Below, one piece after another: positions 1 to 4,998 of a stretch of DNA of 5,469 nucleotides. Numbering within the stretch: position 1 is the first letter of the stretch; every line of letters begins with the position of its first letter. The stretch comes from Anaerolineales bacterium (GTDB lineage Bacteria > Chloroflexota > Anaerolineae > Anaerolineales > DRMV01): contig JALVOR010000147.1 in NCBI GenBank assembly GCA_027026295.1, positions 1 through 5,469 on the forward strand, in the 5' to 3' direction. The translations under genes were made by a program, and so were the position numbers. The notes beneath the pieces are model-generated. The model did not search any database. It was not told the DNA's origin and saw only the letters and a program-made list of their open reading frames with translations.

Positions 1-543
1 CCCCTGCACGCGATGCGCCAATGTGACCACCTGCACGCCGCCACCAGGAAACAGCCGCTGCACATAGGGCAGGTTGTATGCGCCGCTTTCGTCGAGCAGG
101 TGCGCGCCGGTGAAGTGGCAAAGGTGTTGCCGCAGGTTGACCAGGCCATCGAGGCTGCCCACGGGGTGCAAAATCACATCCAGGTGCGGCGCGAGGTGGT
201 CGGCGAGGCGCTCCAGGGCAAGGTCGTGGCTGCCGGCGAAGACCACCGCCGGGCGGTCGCTTTCGGGCAGCACCAGCCGCTGCAGCACCAACGCCCCCGC
301 CGCGGCGCGGTAGTATTTCTCGCGGGCGCGCCCCCGCTGCCGCACCTCGGCCAGTTCTACCAGCCCCGCCTGTTGCAGGCGGCGGATGTGGTGCTGCACC
401 CACGCGGGCGTCTGCCCCACCTGCGCGGCGAGTTGGCTGAGGGTTGCCGGGCGCGCCATCAGCAGCCGCGCCAGCCGCAGCCGTCGCGGGTCGGCAAGGA
501 GTTTGGTCTGTTCCCACGTGGTCACCGAAGCCGCTTGTTTCAT
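1..543 (-). CDS. winged-HTH regulator with PBP-like ligand domain (partial, 3' end cut by window edge)
   Basis: 181 codons are open from an ATG at 543 to the window edge, so the C-terminus is missing. Residues about 10-80 form an ArsR/MarR-like winged helix: a helix with ADPRRLRLARLL, then LSQLAAQVG, a recognition helix around TPAWVQHHIRRLQQAGLV, and a basic wing (RQRGRAREKYYRA). Residues about 98 onwards read AGSHDLALERLADHL, then VGSLDGLVNL, FTGAHLLDE and YNLPYV. This SHD / GS-GL / G-HLLD / YN-P series is typical of the PBP-like domain (molybdate/tungstate-binding-protein relatives) that is fused to HTH domains in some regulators and to MoeA-type proteins. It probably binds DNA and senses a small ligand, perhaps an oxyanion, but the ligand cannot be read from the sequence. 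It follows a strong terminator, so it should have its own promoter. A GTTAAG-N6-CTTAAC palindrome lies 15 bp before the start. No strong Shine-Dalgarno is seen; AGGG about 9 nt upstream is the best candidate. Confidence 0.85.
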   Translation of the reverse strand, partial: MKQAASVTTWEQTKLLADPRRLRLARLLMARPATLSQLAAQVGQTPAWVQHHIRRLQQAGLVELAEVRQRGRAREKYYRAAAGALVLQRLVLPESDRPAVVFAGSHDLALERLADHLAPHLDVILHPVGSLDGLVNLRQHLCHFTGAHLLDESGAYNLPYVQRLFPGGGVQVVTLAHRVQG

Positions 544-557
544 GGAGATGCCCTACG

Positions 558-575
558 GTTAAGGAAAAACTTAAC
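558..575. promoter_or_regulatory. 18-bp inverted repeat, possible operator of the HTH-PBP regulator
   Basis: GTTAAG (558-563) and CTTAAC (570-575) are perfect inverted 6-bp arms around a 6-bp A-rich spacer. The repeat lies between the terminator of the upstream operon and the start codon at 543, in an AT-rich patch that stands out from the GC-rich surroundings. The size and two-fold symmetry fit a dimeric winged-helix regulator, so autoregulation by the adjacent gene is the simplest idea. This is inference. I could not place a convincing -35/-10 pair beside it. Confidence 0.4.
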
Positions 576-588
576 ACAAGTTTACCAC

Positions 589-624
589 AAAAAGCCCCGC
601 TGGGTGTGCTCAACCCAACGGGGC
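589..624 (-). terminator. rho-independent terminator of the prs-fpg-membrane protein operon
   Basis: Read on the minus strand, GCCCCGTTGGGT (624-613) pairs with ACCCAGCGGGGC (605-594) around a 7-nt loop, and TTTTT (593-589) follows directly. The stem is 12 bp with one internal G-U wobble. On the plus strand that position would be a C-A mismatch and no T-tract follows, so the element works for leftward transcripts. It lies 79 bp after the stop codon of the membrane-protein gene and separates that operon from the HTH regulator. Confidence 0.9.
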
Positions 625-702
625 CAATCAGTCACGACAGAAACACCAACCCACGAACTGCGGTGCTGCTCGCCGGGTTTCCAATCAGGACGCCCACCAG
701 CG

Positions 703-1371
703 CTACTGTCTACTTTCCCAGATCTCCACCGCGCGGTGCACCAGGGCGCGCACCGCTTCATCGGGAATATCATCAATGCTCTCGTAGCGTTCCGTGCCCA
801 CCAGAATGTTCACGCCCCCCTTCAACCCGGCAATGATGCGCACCGGCGCCGACAGGTCGGCCCGGGCGTGCAATTGCTGCACGATTTCGTCGATTTGCTC
901 CACGATATCGCGGGGTGTCAAAGGTTCAGCATTGCCAGATGCCCCTCCAGCACCTGCCACCTTCTCGGGCGACGCGCCTGCCGCAGCAGGTGCCTTTCCA
1001 GGCACTTTGCCGCCCTGCATCCAATCGCGCACCAACGCCAGATAGGCCATCAAACGCTTGCGGCTATCCGCCGGCATGGTGGCATAATGCTGGTACGTCA
1101 CGCCATCCAGCGTTACAAGCAAAGCACCCTCGCGACGGCGCAGCACCAACCCAAGAGCAGGGGGTGGCGGTGCAGGCGGGGTATGCTCCCGCCGCTGTTG
1201 GGAGGAGGGCTTTCCTGCAGGCGCTGATTTCGGCAGGGCAGCGCCACCAGACCGCGTCCGGGGCGAGGCTTTTGCCCCTTCGCGCTTGCCAAAAAACCAG
1301 CCCATCCACATACCAAGCAATGCGCCCCCCAAACCGCCTGTCGCCAGAAAGATAATCAAGACCGGGTCCAT
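703..1371 (-). CDS. uncharacterised single-pass membrane protein, last gene of the prs-fpg operon
   Basis: A 222-residue protein that I do not recognise. Residues about 3-28 form one hydrophobic, Gly-rich segment (LIIFLATGGLGGALLG, then MWMGWFF) followed by a basic stretch GKREGAK; this suggests an N-in anchor with the rest in the cytoplasm. Residues about 34-72 are a Pro/Ala/Ser/Arg-rich linker ending in a Pro-rich run. Residues about 73-120 look folded (LGLVLRRREGALLVTLDGV, then LMAYLALVRDWM). Another Ala/Gly/Pro linker spans 121-149. Residues about 150-222 form a compact acidic C-terminal unit (PRDIVEQIDEIVQQ, then GLKGGVNILVGTERY, then PDEAVRALVHRAVEIWE). The ATG at 1371 lies 2 bp after the fpg stop codon, and its GAGG Shine-Dalgarno, 7 nt upstream, sits inside the end of fpg; an in-frame upstream start at 1473 would overlap fpg by 100 bp and bury the membrane segment. 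Translational coupling to fpg is likely. No catalytic motif is visible. Confidence 0.8.
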   Translation of the reverse strand: MDPVLIIFLATGGLGGALLGMWMGWFFGKREGAKASPRTRSGGAALPKSAPAGKPSSQQRREHTPPAPPPPALGLVLRRREGALLVTLDGVTYQHYATMPADSRKRLMAYLALVRDWMQGGKVPGKAPAAAGASPEKVAGAGGASGNAEPLTPRDIVEQIDEIVQQLHARADLSAPVRIIAGLKGGVNILVGTERYESIDDIPDEAVRALVHRAVEIWESRQ

Positions 1372-1373
1372 AA

Positions 1374-2210
1374 TCAAACCTCGCATTTCATCAGAGACTG
1401 ACATCGCGGACAAAAATGCGTGCTGCGCTGCCCTACAATTATGCGCTCGATGGGCGTGCCGCAAGTCAGGCACGGCTCACCCGCACGGTGATACACCCGA
1501 AACGCATTCTGGAAGCCGCCGCCGCGGTACATCCAGTCAATGCTCGCACCGTTCATCGCCAGCCCTTCCTGCAGCACCGCCCGGATAGCTTCCAGCAGGC
1601 GAGCGGCCTGCACCGGTGAAAGGCAATGCGCCCGCGTTTGCGGGTGAACACCGGCACGATGCAGGGCTTCGTCGGTGTAAATGTTGCCCAGCCCCGCCAG
1701 AAAGGTCTGGGTCATCAACAACGGCTTGACCTGACGGCGGTGGCGCTGCAAGCGGGCGTGGAAATCAGCAGGGGTGAGCGCCGAGTCAAGGGGTTCCGGC
1801 CCCAGATGCCCCACCACCATCTGCAGGTCAGGCACCAGCCAGGTGCGCCCGAACTTGCGGGGGTTGTCAAAAGCCAGGGTGCGCCCGTCGTCGAAGCGAA
1901 TCAGCCAGCGGCTGTGCTTCGGCGGCGCTTCGCCGGGGGGCACCACCACCAGATCGCCGCTCATGCGCAGGTGCACCACCAGGAAACCGGCTGCGTCCCA
2001 CGCCATCCACAGGAACTTGCCGCGCCGCCCGACGGTTTCCAGCACCGCACCCGGCAGCCGGGCAGCGAACCCGGCAGGCGAAGGGGCGGCAATGGTGCGC
2101 TCCCACAGCACTTCCACCCCCGCTGCCCGCGCGCCCACCAGCGGCGGCTGCCCCCGCCCGCCTTCCCGCAAGAAGCGGGCGATGGTTTCCACTTCGGGCA
2201 GTTCGGGCAT
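1374..2210 (-). CDS. fpg: formamidopyrimidine-DNA glycosylase / AP lyase (MutM)
   Basis: Base-excision repair enzyme that removes 8-oxoguanine and formamidopyrimidines and cleaves the abasic site by beta/delta elimination. The 278 residues are of normal family length. The N-terminus is MPELPEVET; Pro2 is the Schiff-base nucleophile after Met removal and Glu3 the catalytic acid. Lys65 in GRRGKFLW is the conserved beta-hairpin lysine. Met83 (RMSGDL), Arg118 and Phe120 (DNPRKFGR) are the void-filling triad. LAGLGNIYTDEALHRAGVHP (171-190) is the helix-two-turn-helix with Asn176. A C-terminal zinc finger uses Cys247, Cys250, Cys267 and Cys270 with C-x2-C-x16-C-x2-C spacing, and Arg262 lies on its hairpin. 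All key residues are present, so the enzyme should be active. Its ATG lies 3 bp after the prs stop codon and has no clear Shine-Dalgarno, so it probably depends on re-initiation by ribosomes finishing prs. Confidence 0.97.
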   Translation of the reverse strand: MPELPEVETIARFLREGGRGQPPLVGARAAGVEVLWERTIAAPSPAGFAARLPGAVLETVGRRGKFLWMAWDAAGFLVVHLRMSGDLVVVPPGEAPPKHSRWLIRFDDGRTLAFDNPRKFGRTWLVPDLQMVVGHLGPEPLDSALTPADFHARLQRHRRQVKPLLMTQTFLAGLGNIYTDEALHRAGVHPQTRAHCLSPVQAARLLEAIRAVLQEGLAMNGASIDWMYRGGGFQNAFRVYHRAGEPCLTCGTPIERIIVGQRSTHFCPRCQSLMKCEV

Positions 2211-2213
2211 GGC

Positions 2214-3173
2214 CTATTCGTTGAACAGTGCGCCCACGCTGCGACCTTCGTGGGTGCGGCGGATCACTTCGCCCAGCAGGGGGGCAATGGAAACCACCGT
2301 CAGGCGGTCGCCCAACCTGGCGCGCTTTTCAGGGGGAATGGGCACGGTGTCGGTGGTGACGATTTCCTTGATGGGCAGCGCCGCCAACCGCGCCGTGGCC
2401 GGGTCGGAAAGCACCGGATGCACGAACACAAGATACACATCCCGCGCACCATATTCCTTCACCAGTTTGACCGCCTGCGCCATGGAGCCGGCGGTATCCA
2501 CCTCGTCGTCCACCACGATGACATCGCGGTCGGCCACATCGCCAATGATGGTCAGCGCCTCGGTGCGGGATTCGTTGCCAATGCGCCGCTTTTCGATAAA
2601 AGCCATGGGGGTTTTCAGGGCTTCGGCATAATTGCGCCCCTTCTTGGCAAACCCGAGATCAGCAGTAACCACCACCGGGTTGTGCATCTGGGGTAATTTT
2701 TTCTCCATGTATTCCACCAGCAGGTGGAAGGCGGTCAGCACATCGCCTGGAATGGAGAAAAAGCCCTGAATTTGCCCGGCGTGCAGGTCAAAGGTGATAT
2801 AGCGGTCGGCACCCGCAATCTCGATCATATCGGTTACCAGGCGGGCAGTAATGGGCACGCGGGGCTGGTCTTTCTTGTCGGAGCGGGCATAACACAGGTA
2901 AGGCACCACCGCGGTGATGCGTGCGGCAGAATCCAGCCGCGCCGTCTGAATCATGATGAGCAGTTCCATCAGGTTGCGGTGCACCGGGCTGGCGGTGGTC
3001 TGGATGATGTAAACATCCTGCTCGCGCACGCTGCGATGAAGTTTGACGAACAGATTTTCGTTGGGGAATTGGATGATGTCCAGGTCTTCCAGAGAGATAT
3101 TGAGGTAATCCGCGATGCGCTTTGCCAAAGCGGGGGAAGACGTGCCGCTGAAAAGTTTTATGCTGCCATACAT
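2214..3173 (-). CDS. prs: ribose-phosphate pyrophosphokinase (PRPP synthetase), divergent form
   Basis: Makes PRPP from ribose-5-phosphate and ATP for nucleotide, His and Trp synthesis. The 319 residues match the family length. Recognisable segments are IKLFSGTSSPALAKRIADYL (5-24), a region ending in NLMELLIMIQ, AARITAVVPYLCYARSDKKD, PRVPITARLVTDMI, FDLHAGQIQGFF (128-139), FIEKRR (192-197) and the PRPP loop VIVVDDEVDTAGSM (218-231). Several usually invariant spots differ. The segment normally like SPDAGGAKR is TADLGFAKK, DDMxDTAGT is DDEVDTAGS, THGxLSGPA is VHPVLSDPA, and the NDNLMELL segment reads HRNLMELL. The KKDQPR loop resembles the eukaryotic PRPS1-type KKDKSR more than the E. coli RRVRSAR. 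The family assignment is safe, but full synthetase activity is inferred. The ATG at 3173 is chosen over the one at 3179 because GAGGAG is 6 nt from the former and abuts the latter. It is the first gene of a tight run with fpg and the membrane protein. Confidence 0.9.
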   Translation of the reverse strand: MYGSIKLFSGTSSPALAKRIADYLNISLEDLDIIQFPNENLFVKLHRSVREQDVYIIQTTASPVHRNLMELLIMIQTARLDSAARITAVVPYLCYARSDKKDQPRVPITARLVTDMIEIAGADRYITFDLHAGQIQGFFSIPGDVLTAFHLLVEYMEKKLPQMHNPVVVTADLGFAKKGRNYAEALKTPMAFIEKRRIGNESRTEALTIIGDVADRDVIVVDDEVDTAGSMAQAVKLVKEYGARDVYLVFVHPVLSDPATARLAALPIKEIVTTDTVPIPPEKRARLGDRLTVVSIAPLLGEVIRRTHEGRSVGALFNE

Positions 3174-3179
3174 CCTCAT

Positions 3180-3185
3180 CTCCTC
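3180..3185 (-). promoter_or_regulatory. ribosome binding site that decides the prs start
   Basis: GAGGAG on the minus strand is directly followed by ATG (3179-3177), then AGG, then a second ATG (3173-3171). The zero spacing to the first ATG is unfavourable, while the 6-nt spacing to the second is ideal. The second also begins the protein at MYGSIKLF, close to where family members start. Confidence 0.7.
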
Positions 3186-3298
3186 GCGGGCAACGGTGGA
3201 AAGGCGGGCAGGGCGAGTATGTCGATTTCACAGCGCTTGCGCTTTTGCTCCCCCTGCCACGCGCATGGCCTGGCGCGCCCTCCTCATTTCCCCAAGGC

Positions 3299-3320
3299 GG
3301 GAGAGGGAGGGGCGAAGGGG
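3299..3320 (+). other. G-quadruplex-type motif upstream of prs
   Basis: Four G-runs (GGG 3299-3301, GGG 3305-3307, GGGG 3309-3312, GGGG 3317-3320) are separated by loops of 3, 1 and 4 nt. This meets the standard G3+ with N1-7 loop pattern. The G-rich strand is the template strand for the leftward genes. The motif sits in the 195-bp gap between meaB and prs, about 125-150 bp before the prs start. Formation in the cell is not shown by sequence alone. Confidence 0.5.
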
Positions 3321-3368
3321 ACGCGAAGATTTACAAGCCTTGAGTCGATCCGAATATCATGCAAAAGG

Positions 3369-4391
3369 TCAGCGGGCTGGCGCGCGGTGGTTCACAAGAT
3401 AAGCGACAGCATCGTAGGGTGCCAGCCGGCGGGCAAAAACATCTTCCAGCGTGGCTTTGTAGGTATCGGAAGGCACACGGCGCTGCCACTGCTGCATCAG
3501 GGCATCGCGCAGCATGTCTTCCAGTTCCGACTGCAGGCGGACACGGTCGCGCACCTGCCATTCGCCGCTTTCCCGCAAATAAGTGCGGTGCTTACCAATG
3601 GCAGCGGCAAGGTCGTCAATGCCTTCGTTTTCGATGGCAACCGTCTTCACCACGGGCGGAATCCAGACCGGCGCGGCCTGCTCTGCCTGTGCTCCGGGGA
3701 TGGTCATGCGGCGGCCATGGTGCATGATGACTTCCTGCGAAGGGTGCGCCAGTTTCAGCATTTCGGTCAGCGCCCGCAGGGTGGAAAGCGCCCCCGGGCG
3801 GTCGGCTTTGTTGACCACCAGCACGTCGGCAATTTCCAGAATGCCTGCCTTGATGGCCTGCACATCGTCGCCCAGGCCGGGCGCTTCGACCACCAAGGTG
3901 GTGTGCGCCAGGCGCGCAATATCCACCTCGGCCTGCCCCGCGCCCACGGTCTCGATGAAAATGACATCGAAACCCGCCGCATCGAGGGCTGCCACCACAC
4001 CCGCGGTGGCGCGGGAAAGCCCCCCCAGCGCGCCGCGGGAAGCCATCGAGCGGATGAAGATGCCCCGGTCGCCCGCCAGGTCGCGCATGCGAATGCGGTC
4101 GCCGAGGATCGCACCGCCGGTGAAAGGGCTGGAGGGGTCAACGGCCACAATCGCCACCCGCTTCGGCTCGCCTTCCGGGGGGTGGCGGTAGTAATAAGCC
4201 AGGCGGTTAACCAGAGAAGACTTGCCCGTGCCCGGGGCGCCGGTTACGCCGATAAGGTGCGCCCGCCCCGTGTGGGGAAACAGGGCCTTGAGCGCCGCCC
4301 GACCTTCGGAGGTATCATTTTCAATGTGCGTCAACACCCGCGAAAGGGCATAGCGGTTACCCGCCAGAACCTGTTCAGCGATGTTTTCCAT
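3369..4391 (-). CDS. meaB: MeaB/ArgK-type GTPase, chaperone of a B12-dependent acyl-CoA mutase
   Basis: G3E-family P-loop GTPase that gates cobalamin loading and protects or reactivates methylmalonyl-CoA mutase. The 340 residues match the family length. Motifs in order: Walker A GAPGTGKSS (51-59), VAVDPSSPFTGGAILGDRIRM (82-102) with the Mg/switch aspartates, FIRSMASRGALGGLS (112-126), the switch segment ETVGAGQAEVDIA (147-159), PGLGDDVQAIKAGILEIADV (171-190), and base specificity NKAD (194-197). The N-terminal helices (about 1-42) and the C-terminal helical dimerisation arm (about 265-340, including TLEDVFARRLAPYDAVAYLV) are both present. Its ATG is 9 bp after the stop of the B12-binding subunit, with a GGAG at 5-nt spacing that overlaps the end of that stop codon (TAGGAG), so the two genes form one unit. 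The mcm small subunit beside it supports the MeaB role over the old ArgK (lysine/arginine/ornithine transport kinase) name. Confidence 0.95.
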   Translation of the reverse strand: MENIAEQVLAGNRYALSRVLTHIENDTSEGRAALKALFPHTGRAHLIGVTGAPGTGKSSLVNRLAYYYRHPPEGEPKRVAIVAVDPSSPFTGGAILGDRIRMRDLAGDRGIFIRSMASRGALGGLSRATAGVVAALDAAGFDVIFIETVGAGQAEVDIARLAHTTLVVEAPGLGDDVQAIKAGILEIADVLVVNKADRPGALSTLRALTEMLKLAHPSQEVIMHHGRRMTIPGAQAEQAAPVWIPPVVKTVAIENEGIDDLAAAIGKHRTYLRESGEWQVRDRVRLQSELEDMLRDALMQQWQRRVPSDTYKATLEDVFARRLAPYDAVAYLVNHRAPAR

Positions 4392-4400
4392 GCCTGCTCC

Positions 4401-4817
4401 CTATGCCGCCGGGGCCTCGGCGCCCAAGATCGCCTTGCGAATGTCCTCCACGATGTCGTCGGTGAGCGTGCCGGGGCCATAGACGGCATAGACGCCCATT
4501 TCGAGCAGGCGCGGCACGTCTTCGTCGGGAATAATGCCACCGATGAAGACCCTGACGTGTTCCTGCCCGTTCTCGCGCAAAAGTTCCATCACGCGCGGTA
4601 CCAGCGCCATGTGTGCGCCCGAAAGAATCGAAAGGCCGACCACGTCAACGTCTTCCTGCAATGCGGCCTCGGCAATCATCTCGGGGGTTTGGCGCAGGCC
4701 GGTGTAAATGACTTCCATACCGGCGTCACGCAGGGCGCGCGCCACCACTTTCGCGCCGCGATCGTGACCGTCGAGGCCGGGCTTCGCGATGAGCACACGG
4801 ATTTTGCGCTCGGTCAT
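4401..4817 (-). CDS. methylmalonyl-CoA-mutase-type B12-binding small subunit
   Basis: A stand-alone 138-residue cobalamin-binding Rossmann domain, like the C-terminal domain of methylmalonyl-CoA mutase. The B12 signature is complete: D16-G-H18-D-R-G21 (His18 is the expected lower cobalt ligand), S63-I-L65 with SGAHM, and GG (93-94) in [10 protein letters not shown]. In split mutases this domain pairs with a separate catalytic TIM-barrel subunit, which is not in this window. The likely reaction is methylmalonyl-CoA/succinyl-CoA interconversion, although a sister mutase (isobutyryl-, 2-hydroxyisobutyryl- or ethylmalonyl-CoA) cannot be excluded from this subunit alone. The ATG at 4817 is chosen because AAGGAGAG lies 5 nt upstream (its GGAG core 7 nt); an in-frame ATG at 4862 would start inside the promoter -10 box and adds 15 residues foreign to the fold. 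It is the first gene of the unit with meaB. Confidence 0.93.
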   Translation of the reverse strand: MTERKIRVLIAKPGLDGHDRGAKVVARALRDAGMEVIYTGLRQTPEMIAEAALQEDVDVVGLSILSGAHMALVPRVMELLRENGQEHVRVFIGGIIPDEDVPRLLEMGVYAVYGPGTLTDDIVEDIRKAILGAEAPAA

Positions 4818-4860
4818 AGATTCTCTCCTTGCCAGGTGGGATGTAAAGGGCTGCATTTTC

Positions 4861-4866
4861 ATTATA
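4861..4866 (-). promoter_or_regulatory. -10 box for the mutase small subunit-meaB transcript
   Basis: A perfect TATAAT on the minus strand lies 43 bp before the ATG at 4817, with room for a short leader of about 35-40 nt. The -35 region is poor. TAGACA (4886-4881) is one mismatch from consensus but only 14 bp from the -10, and at 17 bp there is only CGATAG. The promoter may be weak or need an activator. Confidence 0.55.
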
Positions 4867-4930
4867 CCCCAAGGTACGGTTGTCTATCGCGAGTTCGCGC
4901 GGGCGAGTTGCAAACCACGAAAAGCGCGCC

Positions 4931-4959
4931 TTGACAAAGAACGGATGTTCTGATAATAT
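4931..4959 (+). promoter_or_regulatory. sigma-70-type promoter of the LexA-like gene
   Basis: A consensus -35 TTGACA (4931-4936) is followed by a 17-bp spacer and a -10 TAATAT (4954-4959). GATAAT at 4952-4957 is an alternative with a 15-bp spacer. Transcription should begin near 4966, giving a leader of about 33 nt that carries AGGAAAGG (4983-4990) before the ATG at 4999. The strong core promoter suits a gene held down by a repressor. Confidence 0.85.
4938..4951. promoter_or_regulatory. LexA (SOS) box inside the promoter spacer
   Basis: AGAACGGATGTTCT is a 14-bp palindrome with perfect 5-bp arms (AGAAC/GTTCT) and a 4-bp centre. Its core GAAC-N4-GTTC is the LexA-box form known from Bacillus and other non-proteobacterial LexA proteins. 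It sits between the -35 and -10 boxes of the LexA-like gene, where bound repressor would block RNA polymerase. Autorepression with release on DNA damage is the natural reading. It is about 72 bp from the opposing -10 box, so direct control of the mutase genes is less likely. Confidence 0.82.
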
Positions 4960-4998
4960 CAAAATACCCGCCCCCTTTTTTCAGGAAAGGACGACGCT

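Noticed and set aside
624..688. CCAATCAG occurring twice (624-631 and 681-688)
   Set aside because: An 8-bp direct repeat at this distance is expected by chance, and there is no further symmetry or conserved spacing.
13..1227. A 404-codon open frame on the plus strand
   Set aside because: It lies antisense to the HTH-PBP regulator and the membrane protein and crosses the terminator. Its composition is shadow-like and no good ribosome site precedes it.
703..1473. Longer N-terminus for the membrane protein starting at 1473
   Set aside because: It would overlap the end of fpg, including its zinc-finger codons, and would put a Cys/His/Arg-rich tail before the membrane segment; the ATG at 1371 has a good Shine-Dalgarno.
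1626..2696. A 356-codon open frame on the plus strand
   Set aside because: It is antisense to fpg and prs, both certain genes on the other strand, and has no recognisable domain.
3232..3243. AGCGC-TT-GCGCT hairpin in the meaB-prs gap
   Set aside because: The 2-nt loop is too tight for the full stem, and the T-rich run after it is on the plus strand, where no gene needs a terminator.
3230..3289. A possible 19-codon leader peptide before prs on the minus strand
   Set aside because: It has no clear ribosome site, no codon pattern suggesting attenuation and no adjoining terminator hairpin.
3293..3342. CAAGGC ... GCCTTG inverted repeat after meaB as a terminator
   Set aside because: The stem is only 6 bp with a 38-nt loop and no T-tract on the transcribed strand, so it is unlikely to terminate transcription.
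2724..4934. A 736-codon open frame on the plus strand
   Set aside because: It runs antisense through prs, meaB and the mutase subunit, all of which have full family motifs. Its translation is rich in His, Arg and Gly with no domain, as expected for a shadow frame in GC-rich DNA.
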